A stretch of 21,418 nt of DNA from Methylophilales bacterium (GTDB lineage Bacteria > Pseudomonadota > Gammaproteobacteria > Burkholderiales > Methylophilaceae), in assembly GCA_013205275.1 (NCBI GenBank), contig JABMNG010000142.1:1-21418 (forward strand), in the 5' to 3' direction. Each line of letters opens with the position of its first letter. Position 1 is the stretch's first letter. Under the pieces are notes generated by a model that was given only the letters and a program-made list of their open reading frames with translations, did no database searches and was not told the origin of the DNA. This document shows positions 14,945 to 21,418 of the stretch, piece after piece. A program made the position numbers and the translations under genes.

Positions 14945-16174
14945 TTAAATTGTTTTATTTTGAATCAGGGGCTTAGACCAAAAGCCAATAGATAAGATAT
15001 AGGCTAAAGGAATCATAAGACCAAAGAGCGCCCACTTCAGACCAATAACATCTCCAACTAATCCAATGATTAGGGGAATGATCGCACCACCTGCTATTCC
15101 GGTGCAGAGCAGTCCCGCCATAGCACCGTGGTGTTTTGGCACTGAATTAAGCCCTAAAGCAAAGATGATAGACCACATCACAGAAATCGTAAAGCCTAAG
15201 GCTGAAAAAGCATAAACCGCCCAGTGTGATGGGCCAAATAAAGCAATGAGCAGCCCCAAAAAGGTAGCTAAGCTCGCATAAATCAGCACCCGCTTACTAT
15301 CCATTAATTTTAGGAGCAGTAGTCCCAAGATACAGCCTGCAGTGAGCATGGCCCAAAAATAGGACACGGTTTGTGCCCCAATTGTTTCAGGATTAAAACC
15401 ATGATATTCTAACAAAAATGGAGACAACCAATTACCGACACCTTGCTCAAAACCCACATAACAGAATATCCCTGTAAAATAAAGCAAGGCCTTACGGTCT
15501 TTGAAGACTTCCTGATACATGGCCCAAGAAGTCGAAGATTCCTTTGGTTGCGACGCCTTAACCGGATAAGTCACGTAGTGAGACACCACCAACAAAACCA
15601 TGCTCATAAGGCCGAAAACAATATATAAGGAGACCCAAGACTTGTCAACAGAAACCCATTGCCCCATCCATTGTGAGATGCCCCAAACATCACTTTTTGG
15701 ATTCACAAAAAAAACATAAAGCATGGGACTGAGAAAAGACGCCAAGCCAAAGACCAATTGTGCCACGACCGAATTAAACGCAAAATGCTCTTCACCACCA
15801 GCCACACGCAGCATGGGGTTAATGATCACTTGCAGTATAGCCATGGCACTGCCCAAGACGAACAGAGTGACGACAAATGCCCCATAGCTCTGATCAATAA
15901 CAAAAAACAAGCACCCCAAAAAGATCACCACAAAAGAGACCTTCAAGAGCCTTTTGTCAGAATAACGCTCTGCAAGAAATCCGGCGGGAATCGACATGAC
16001 GGCGTAGGCTATAAAAAATGAAAAAGGCAATAATCCTACTTCGGATAAGGACAAATCATAACTGTCCTTGACCGCAACAATTATGGAATTCAAAATATTT
16101 GTGATGAAAGAAATCACAAAAAACACTAACAAAACCAACAGGACGATATTATAGTAAAGGGACGCTCTTTTCAT
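14945..16174 (-). CDS. MFS sugar transporter (FucP-like)
   Basis: 409 aa, about 12 hydrophobic helices. The MFS motif A is present in loop 2-3 as GFLAERYSDKRLL (65-77), and the size and helix pattern are those of the FucP-type proton/sugar symporters common in Bacteroidota. It is the first gene of a two-gene unit with the ROK kinase and is divergent from the GH16 gene, with 182 bases between their starts. That arrangement points to glucose or short glucan uptake. The exact sugar is inference. A poor TAnnTTTG-like box (TATTTTTA) lies about 30 bases upstream. Confidence 0.85.
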   Translation of the reverse strand: MKRASLYYNIVLLVLLVFFVISFITNILNSIIVAVKDSYDLSLSEVGLLPFSFFIAYAVMSIPAGFLAERYSDKRLLKVSFVVIFLGCLFFVIDQSYGAFVVTLFVLGSAMAILQVIINPMLRVAGGEEHFAFNSVVAQLVFGLASFLSPMLYVFFVNPKSDVWGISQWMGQWVSVDKSWVSLYIVFGLMSMVLLVVSHYVTYPVKASQPKESSTSWAMYQEVFKDRKALLYFTGIFCYVGFEQGVGNWLSPFLLEYHGFNPETIGAQTVSYFWAMLTAGCILGLLLLKLMDSKRVLIYASLATFLGLLIALFGPSHWAVYAFSALGFTISVMWSIIFALGLNSVPKHHGAMAGLLCTGIAGGAIIPLIIGLVGDVIGLKWALFGLMIPLAYILSIGFWSKPLIQNKTI

Positions 16175-16356
16175 AAAGATGATCAGTAATTATTCTGCTT
16201 TTGCCTAAAAATAGTCATTCCTGAAGAAATAATATCTGGACCAGAGGTTAACTTTTTGTTGGATCTAATCTCATCCCCTGAAAACCGAAGTTAAATATAG
16301 CCGAGCATTTTCAAAACTATGATATAAATCCTATTTTCGCACAAAATCGATCTCGG

Positions 16357-17427
16357 ATGAAATTTCTTTTTGCTTTATGTTTTATTTTTTGCTTCACCCA
16401 GACCCACCATGCCCAACGATCCAATTATGAATTGGTTTGGTCCGATGAGTTTGATTACAACGGTGCTGTCGATCCCGAAAAATGGCATCACCAAACACAA
16501 TTGCCCAACGGACAAAGTTGGTATAATGGTGAAATCCAGCATTATACTGATCGCATAGAGAATGCTTTTGTAAGCGAAGGCACTTTAAAAGTGATGGCAA
16601 AAAGAGAAACCTACACCAACCAGGGCGTTACTAAGGACTTCACCTCTGCACGGCTCAATAGCAAGTTTTCCTTTACTTATGGAAAAATTATCACCAAGGC
16701 CAAATTACCTTTCGGACTAGGCACCTGGCCCGCCATTTGGATGCTCGGCAAAAACATCATTGAACCCGGAGGCTATTTCTCAAGTACCCACGGCACAACC
16801 TACTGGCCAGCTTGCGGTGAAGTTGATATTATGGAGCATTGGGGCAATAATCAGAACTATATTTCAAGTGCCATACACACCCCATCAAGCTATGGCGGAA
16901 CGGTCAATGTAGCTGGGCGATATGTATCTGACGTATCCAATGAATTTCACGAATACACCCTAGAATGGGATGAGCAACGTATGGTTTTTTCAGTCGATAA
17001 TATCGTACATTATATCTACCAGCCTGGCACCCAGAATATGGAAACCTGGCCCTTTGATGCGGACCAATATATGTTGTTTAACGTCGCCTTATTGCCCGAA
17101 ATCATCTCCACTAACTTTACAGAGGATGCTATGGAGGTGGATTACATCCGTATCTATCAAAACAACCTCGGGACAGGCGCTTTAGAGGATCCCACGGCAA
17201 AGCCTTGGCACCCCAACCCTACGCTGGATAACATAACCCTAGTGGATGCAACTGATTATGTCGGCGGCTCGGCTCGCATTTATGCTATTGACGGCACCTT
17301 AATGCAATCATTTAAAGTGTCCGATGCCTTTATTAACCTGGATATGACCCCCTATTCAAGTGGACTTTATTATATCGTTCTGCAATTCCAGCAATATTAC
17401 AACACCAGTAAAGTGATTAAGTTATAA
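16357..17427 (+). CDS. Secreted GH16 endo-beta-1,3-glucanase (laminarinase-type) with T9SS tail
   Basis: 356 aa. A signal peptide (about 1-19) leads into a GH16 jelly-roll domain (about 23-268). The catalytic motif ExDxxE is CGEVDIMEHWG, with Glu155 the nucleophile, Asp157 assisting and Glu160 the acid/base. Other family features include LVWSDEFDY near the start, the aromatic WPAIWML stretch (124-130) and the closing MEVDYIRIYQ. WPACGEVDIMEH is typical of laminarinases (subfamily GH16_3), so beta-1,3-glucan such as laminarin is the probable substrate, though related beta-glucans are possible. A T9SS type A tail (about 280-356) ends TSKVIKL. It is divergent from MFS-ROK and ends at a strong terminator. 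A box like TATTTTCG at 16332-16339 may be its promoter. Confidence 0.93.
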   Translation: MKFLFALCFIFCFTQTHHAQRSNYELVWSDEFDYNGAVDPEKWHHQTQLPNGQSWYNGEIQHYTDRIENAFVSEGTLKVMAKRETYTNQGVTKDFTSARLNSKFSFTYGKIITKAKLPFGLGTWPAIWMLGKNIIEPGGYFSSTHGTTYWPACGEVDIMEHWGNNQNYISSAIHTPSSYGGTVNVAGRYVSDVSNEFHEYTLEWDEQRMVFSVDNIVHYIYQPGTQNMETWPFDADQYMLFNVALLPEIISTNFTEDAMEVDYIRIYQNNLGTGALEDPTAKPWHPNPTLDNITLVDATDYVGGSARIYAIDGTLMQSFKVSDAFINLDMTPYSSGLYYIVLQFQQYYNTSKVIKL

Positions 17428-17430
17428 TGC

Positions 17431-17464
17431 AAAAAAAAAGGCTTCCGATGGAAGCCTTTTTTTT
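17431..17464. terminator. Bidirectional terminator between GH16 and carbonic anhydrase genes
   Basis: GGCTTCC (17440-17446) pairs with GGAAGCC (17450-17456) around a three-base loop. It is flanked by A9 and T8, so it can end both convergent genes. Confidence 0.92.
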
Positions 17465-17491
17465 ACATTATCTATCAAGAATATCCATCCA

Positions 17492-18121
17492 TTAATCATA
17501 GAATTCAACCACCCCTGTAGCGATGTCATACATGGCTCCGATAATTTTAATTTCGGCGTTATCTTCCATTTCCTTAATGATTTCACTTCGTTGCCTGATA
17601 TTTACCAAGGTCATCTCCACGTTTTTCTTAGAAACGGCATCCACAAATTCAAGATTTGAAGAATTACGCAGTTCGGCCTCTAGGGGTTTTTCCACCGCAT
17701 CAACAGCCGGTTCAATTTTTTTGATGAGTGCCGTCAGATTTCCTAACCGCGCATGATCACAGGCCCCCTTTATGGCGCCGCAACTGGTATGCCCTAGTAC
17801 AACGATGACCTTTGTTCCAGCAAGTTTTGAGGCAAATTCCATGCTGCCCAAAATATCTTCGTTGACAAAGTTACCGGCAATTCGAATGCTGAAAATATCC
17901 CCAAGCCCTTGGTCAAAAACCAATTCAGCGGAAACCCTTGAATCAATACAACTCAATATTGTAGCAAAAGGAAATTGTCCTTCTGCCGTAGCATTGACTT
18001 GTTGGAGTAGGTTTCTATTGGCTTTTAGATTATTTTGAAAGCGCTCATTTCCTTCTTTTAAGAAATTTAAGGCCTTATCTGGTGTCATGGTCAATTGTGT
18101 TTCACTTGTATGTGCTTTCAT
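17492..18121 (-). CDS. Beta-class carbonic anhydrase
   Basis: 209 aa, the usual length. It interconverts CO2 and bicarbonate in the cytoplasm. Zinc ligands are Cys58 (SCIDSR), His111 and Cys114 (GHTSCGA), and the catalytic Asp60-Arg62 pair is present. No signal peptide is visible; the first ten residues are polar. It follows the SulP gene with a gap of only 5 bases, so the two are co-transcribed. The pairing of SulP with carbonic anhydrase is well known in bacteria and suggests bicarbonate transport coupled to hydration, feeding carboxylases or buffering pH. Start ATG at 18121; another Met at position 12 is less likely. Confidence 0.96.
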   Translation of the reverse strand: MKAHTSETQLTMTPDKALNFLKEGNERFQNNLKANRNLLQQVNATAEGQFPFATILSCIDSRVSAELVFDQGLGDIFSIRIAGNFVNEDILGSMEFASKLAGTKVIVVLGHTSCGAIKGACDHARLGNLTALIKKIEPAVDAVEKPLEAELRNSSNLEFVDAVSKKNVEMTLVNIRQRSEIIKEMEDNAEIKIIGAMYDIATGVVEFYD

Positions 18122-18126
18122 AATGT

Positions 18127-19707
18127 TTATTTGTTTTGATATGATTTTGAATAGAAAAATTCGGTATAGTTATCTGCATTAACAACAAATCCCTTTTCTG
18201 AGATAAGTTTTATCTCAATGTTTTTCAGACGTGCTTTGATCACAAAATCATTCAGAATCTCAATGATATCGTGGTCAAGATAACGCGTTTTTCGCACATC
18301 CAATTCCAATTGTGTATTTTCATTTAAATTATTTAATTCCTTCAGTATAGCCCCTTTGTTGATGAAAGTCACCTCCTCTGCCAAAGCCATTCTGATTTTT
18401 GAGACGCCATTACTGTTATCCTCAATATGCAAGAAATGACTGTTCTGGTAACTCTTGACCAGAATAACCACAATACCTACGGCCAAACCAATACCAATAC
18501 CCGTCAACAAATCCGTAAATAGAATGCCCATGACCGTTGTTATGAAGGGAACAAACTGCTTCCAACCCAGATGATACATCGTCTTAAACAACGCAGGCCT
18601 TGCCAATTTATAGCCCACCACCAATAAAATAGAGGCCAATACCGAAAGCGGAATTTGGTTGAGTAATTGAGGTATCAGCAGCACAGAAATCAACAAAAAG
18701 AATCCATGAATAATCGCAGAAAGCTTGGTCTTACCCCCGGACTGAATATTGGCAGAGCTCCGCACAATGACCTGGGTCACAGGCAATCCACCGATAAAGC
18801 CAGAAATCATATTCCCGACCCCTTGGGCCCAAAGCTCACGATTGGTTGGGGTTACATTCTTATCGGGATCCAAACGATCCGTCGCTTCGACACAAAGTAA
18901 GGTTTCTAGACTCGCCACAAGAGCAATTGTAAAAGCCGTCACCCAAACATCAACCCTTAAAAATGCGTCAAAATTAGGCAACATAAATTGACCGAAAAAG
19001 CTCTCCAAGCTATTGCTTACAGGGACATTCACCATGTTTGTTGCATCAATATTTAAAGGCGTTCCTTGGGTAAATCCGACATAAAAAACGCCAAAAACTA
19101 CGGCAAGAAAGGGTGCCTGAATCCATTGAACAAATCCAGGTAATTTGGCTTTGATCTTGTCCCAAAACAACAATACCACCAGCGAGATCATAGCAATCAA
19201 CGTTGCACCTAAACTCAGCGCATTAGTCGTTTTTAAAATTTCACTAAATGTATTCTCACCATCGACTTGAAAAAAGGCAAAATCACCTTCGGGAGCCGCA
19301 TCATAACCAAAAAAGTGAGGGATTTGCTTCAGAATAATGATCAGGCCAATACCCGTAAGCATCCCTTTGATGACCGCTGAGGGAAAATACAGTCCGATAA
19401 TGCCCGCTCTAACCAGGCCAAGAATAATCTGTAATGCCCCCGCTATAACCACAGCGGCCATGAAGTTTTGGTAACCTCCTAAAGCCGTTATTGAGGCAAA
19501 TACAATAGCCGCAAGGCCTGCAGCTGGTCCGCTAACCCCAATTTTTGAGCCACTCAAAGCACCAACAACAATTCCGCCGATAATACCAGAGATAAGCCCA
19601 GAAAATAAGGGCGCGCCACTGGCTAAGGCAATACCCAAACACAAGGGTAATGCCACGAAAAAGACGACAATACTTGCCGAAAAATCATTTTTAATATTTT
19701 TAAACAT
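18127..19707 (-). CDS. SulP-family anion transporter with STAS domain, probable bicarbonate transporter
   Basis: 526 aa. The membrane domain (about 10-405) has the SulP opening (VVFFVALPLCLGIALASGAP) and the conserved KIGVSGPAAG stretch (about 55-64), and it carries about 12-14 hydrophobic segments. A cytoplasmic STAS domain follows (about 430-515). It moves an inorganic anion across the inner membrane, often coupled to sodium. Because the next gene, 5 bases on, is a carbonic anhydrase, bicarbonate is the likely cargo rather than sulfate; no sulfate-assimilation genes are near. Upstream by 62 bases is a membrane protein of unknown function on the same strand. Confidence 0.93.
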   Translation of the reverse strand: MFKNIKNDFSASIVVFFVALPLCLGIALASGAPLFSGLISGIIGGIVVGALSGSKIGVSGPAAGLAAIVFASITALGGYQNFMAAVVIAGALQIILGLVRAGIIGLYFPSAVIKGMLTGIGLIIILKQIPHFFGYDAAPEGDFAFFQVDGENTFSEILKTTNALSLGATLIAMISLVVLLFWDKIKAKLPGFVQWIQAPFLAVVFGVFYVGFTQGTPLNIDATNMVNVPVSNSLESFFGQFMLPNFDAFLRVDVWVTAFTIALVASLETLLCVEATDRLDPDKNVTPTNRELWAQGVGNMISGFIGGLPVTQVIVRSSANIQSGGKTKLSAIIHGFFLLISVLLIPQLLNQIPLSVLASILLVVGYKLARPALFKTMYHLGWKQFVPFITTVMGILFTDLLTGIGIGLAVGIVVILVKSYQNSHFLHIEDNSNGVSKIRMALAEEVTFINKGAILKELNNLNENTQLELDVRKTRYLDHDIIEILNDFVIKARLKNIEIKLISEKGFVVNADNYTEFFYSKSYQNK

Positions 19708-19769
19708 AAATAAGGTTTTGGTCGCGTAAAGCGATCAGTTATAAAAATTTCTAAAAGACTGAAGTAACC

Positions 19770-20075
19770 TTAAATAAATTCTGGGGGGAGCATAATTGTG
19801 TCGGGATAGCCTTGATGAACTTGACGGACGACATCCCTGTAGGTGGCCTGAATATCTTTAAACTCAGAAAACTGAAGATCAAATTTCAAGTCAGCGATGA
19901 ATTCTTCCTTAACGTCATCAGTCCATTCCAGACTTGATTCCTTTTCATTTTCATCTTCAACGGTCAACCATTGAATAAGCGCCTTGTCATCAGCCACGAA
20001 ATGCATCAATACCGAAGGCGTTAAAAACACGCTTAAAAAGAAAACAGCGAAAAGTATCCTGAGGCTTCTGGGCAC
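19770..20075 (-). CDS. Hypothetical membrane-anchored protein, about 101 aa
   Basis: I choose the GTG at 20075 as the start. It gives a basic N-terminus (Pro-Arg-Ser-Leu-Arg) before one hydrophobic segment (about 6-27, ILFAVFFLSVFLTPSVLMHFV). An acidic soluble part rich in Asp and Glu follows (VEDENEKESSLEWTDDVKEEF). A longer frame from TTG at 20141 adds 22 AT-rich codons but runs through a promoter-like TATATTTG box at 20091-20098, so I prefer the short form. The protein probably has one membrane helix or an uncleaved signal, with the acidic tail outside the cytoplasm. The family is not recognised. It lies 62 bases upstream of the SulP-carbonic anhydrase unit on the same strand and may be its first gene. 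Confidence 0.65.
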   Translation of the reverse strand: MPRSLRILFAVFFLSVFLTPSVLMHFVADDKALIQWLTVEDENEKESSLEWTDDVKEEFIADLKFDLQFSEFKDIQATYRDVVRQVHQGYPDTIMLPPEFI

Positions 20076-20090
20076 AGTTATTTTTTTTTG

Positions 20091-20098
20091 CAAATATA
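20091..20098 (-). promoter_or_regulatory. Candidate -7 promoter box (TATATTTG)
   Basis: The minus strand reads TATATTTG, an exact match to the Bacteroidota -7 consensus TAnnTTTG. It is 15 bases from the GTG start at 20075, which would leave a very short leader. I see no clear TTTG -33 element at the expected distance, so the call is tentative. If real, it drives the unknown membrane gene and possibly SulP and carbonic anhydrase behind it. Confidence 0.35.
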
Positions 20099-20280
20099 TA
20101 ATAGTGGGGGCATAAAAATTATAAGATTCTGTTAAATTCAATTGACTTTTTTAACCCTTATTGTTAGCAAAAAATGAACTTAAGTCAGTGCCCTATTATT
20201 AGATTCTATAACCCCATTATTTCAAGGGAATTACTGTCAGAAAACAAAAAAATGTATCTTTAGCCATCAAATTTCTGAAC

Positions 20281-21300
20281 ATGACCAAGAAACTATTTTT
20301 ACCAACGATTCAAAGTGCCCTGTTCCTTTTCTGTCTGATCGCTATGGCACAAACGCCCGAATCGACTCCTAGAGAAAAATATGCGGCAACCATCACCTCC
20401 GAGGATCTCTCCGAGCTACTTTACACCGTGGCATCAGATTCTATGCAAGGCCGCATGACCGGAACGGAAGGTCAAAAAATGGCAGCTGACTTTCTGCAAA
20501 ACTTTTATAAGGCGCACCGTATAGCAACTGCTCCAGGCATGGACCATTATTTTCAAGAAATTCCTGCTACTTATTTTACGCGCATGAAAAACCCCGTGAG
20601 TTCTGAAAATGTCCTGGCTTATATTGAGGGTTCAGAATTACCCGATGAAGTTGTCGTGCTTTCGGCACATTATGACCACGTAGGCATGGAGGGCGACACG
20701 ATCTATAATGGCGCAGACGATGATGGCAGCGGTACTGTCGCCTTGTTGGAAATCGCTGAAGCCTTTCAAATGGCCAAAGACCAAGGATACGGTCCTAAGC
20801 GGTCTTTACTTTTTCTACATGTCACAGGCGAAGAGATTGGTCTTTATGGGTCACGCTATTATACCGAAAACCCCATTATTCCGATAGCACAGACACTCTG
20901 TGATCTCAACACAGATATGATCGGACGCATTGACCCACTCAAAGAAGGCAATGAAAATTATATATACCTCATTGGAAGTGATAAACTCAGTCAATCACTG
21001 CATGACTTATCTGAAGAAGTAAATAAGACCTATGTTCAATTGGAATTAGACTATACCTTTAATGCCGATGACGACCCAAATCGCTTTTATTACCGTAGCG
21101 ACCACTATAATTTTGCAGAAAAAAACATCCCTGTAATATTTTATTTTAACGGCGTGCACCAAGACTATCACAAACCAACTGATACGCCAGACAAAATTAA
21201 TTATCCACTTATGGCAAAGCGCACCCGTTTGATTTTTCACACGGCTTGGGAAATCGCCAATCGTGAAGGGCGTATTTATGCCGACAAGCGCACTGAATAA
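20281..21300 (+). CDS. Secreted M28-family zinc metallopeptidase (aminopeptidase-like)
   Basis: 339 aa. A signal peptide (about 1-23, cleavage near Ala-Met-Ala before Gln24) is followed by an M28 peptidase domain. The metal and catalytic residues are all visible: His130 and Asp132 in AHYDH, Asp147 in GADDDGSG, Glu184-Glu185 in TGEEIG, Asp212 in NTDMIG, and His275 in RSDHYNF. It should trim N-terminal residues from peptides in the periplasm or outside the cell. There is no T9SS tail, so it may stay in the periplasm. The S8 protease in the same window could supply its peptides. A box like TATCTTTA at 20255-20262 resembles the -7 consensus. It ends at a strong terminator. Confidence 0.94.
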   Translation: MTKKLFLPTIQSALFLFCLIAMAQTPESTPREKYAATITSEDLSELLYTVASDSMQGRMTGTEGQKMAADFLQNFYKAHRIATAPGMDHYFQEIPATYFTRMKNPVSSENVLAYIEGSELPDEVVVLSAHYDHVGMEGDTIYNGADDDGSGTVALLEIAEAFQMAKDQGYGPKRSLLFLHVTGEEIGLYGSRYYTENPIIPIAQTLCDLNTDMIGRIDPLKEGNENYIYLIGSDKLSQSLHDLSEEVNKTYVQLELDYTFNADDDPNRFYYRSDHYNFAEKNIPVIFYFNGVHQDYHKPTDTPDKINYPLMAKRTRLIFHTAWEIANREGRIYADKRTE

Positions 21301-21323
21301 GGTTTTATCCATCCGCTAAAAAG

Positions 21324-21354
21324 AAAACCCCCGATCTAGCGATCGGGGGTTTTT
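21324..21354. terminator. Bidirectional terminator between M28 gene and tRNA-His
   Basis: CCCCCGATC (21328-21336) pairs with GATCGGGGG (21341-21349) around loop TAGC. The stem is extended by flanking AAAA/TTTT and followed by T5. It can end both the peptidase gene and the convergent tRNA-His gene. Confidence 0.95.
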
Positions 21355-21362
21355 ATCTTATG

Positions 21363-21418
21363 GGTGGAAGACGGGATTCGAACCCGCGACCCTCGGTACC
21401 ACAAACCGATGCTCTAAC
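21363..21418 (-). tRNA. tRNA-His (GTG anticodon), 5' part cut by window edge
   Basis: Read on the minus strand, the visible part starts in the D-loop (GTTAGAGC). The anticodon stem is TCGGT/ACCGA with loop TTGTGGT, giving anticodon GTG for histidine. The T-arm is GCGGG, TTCGAAT, CCCGT, and the acceptor 3' strand CTTCCAC ends in discriminator C73, as expected for tRNA-His with G-1. The CCA end is not fully encoded (the next bases are CAT). The acceptor 5' strand and part of the D-arm lie outside the window. Confidence 0.95.

Noticed and set aside
19722..19734. TCGC-GTAAA-GCGA inverted repeat upstream of SulP
   Set aside because: Only four pairs; could be an operator half-site but nothing supports it.

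Overview
The window is chromosomal DNA from a member of the Bacteroidota, most likely a marine or surface-associated member of the Flavobacteriaceae. Three secreted proteins end in type IX secretion (T9SS) type A sorting tails, a feature confined to this phylum. NagB is fused to a PIG-L/LmbE domain as is usual in Bacteroidota, genes are flanked by poly-T hairpin terminators, and start codons lack strong Shine-Dalgarno sequences. I see no phage genes, insertion sequence or CRISPR array. This is mostly an ordinary core/metabolic region with a few decayed pieces.

Layout. Bases 1-742 are gene-poor: a degraded 3' end of a tRNA-Ser gene followed by a strong terminator (possible integration scar), one unlisted small ORF (59 aa) and tandem terminators. 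Bases 743-4449 hold surface and secreted proteins: a glycine-rich T9SS protein, an EGF-tyrosinase lipoprotein, and an SGNH hydrolase. Just behind the last is a 31-codon remnant of a sialate O-acetylesterase gene. Bases 4669-10502 are carbon metabolism on the minus strand: acetyl-CoA synthetase, then a two-gene unit of a sodium/solute symporter and the NagB-PIG-L fusion (amino-sugar use). Upstream of the symporter is a 374-base divergent regulatory gap with four GCGCTT words, then a 141-aa orphan gene.

Bases 11540-17427 form a secretion and glucan region: a T9SS subtilisin-like protease, a ROK sugar kinase, an FucP-like MFS transporter and, divergent from these, a secreted GH16 laminarinase-type enzyme. 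The GH16 enzyme would release beta-1,3-gluco-oligosaccharides outside the cell, the MFS would import sugar and the ROK kinase would phosphorylate it. That is a minimal module without SusC/SusD. Bases 17492-20075 carry a membrane protein of unknown function, a SulP anion transporter with STAS domain and a beta-carbonic anhydrase, which together suggest bicarbonate uptake and interconversion. The window closes with a secreted M28 aminopeptidase-like protein, a bidirectional terminator and the 3' part of tRNA-His on the minus strand, cut by the window edge.

The best leads for follow-up are the tRNA-Ser scar at the left edge, the acetylesterase remnant at 4539-4634, the Asp-to-Thr change in NagB, the glucan module without SusCD, and the unknown membrane protein upstream of SulP/carbonic anhydrase. 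No wholly new system is evident from sequence alone.
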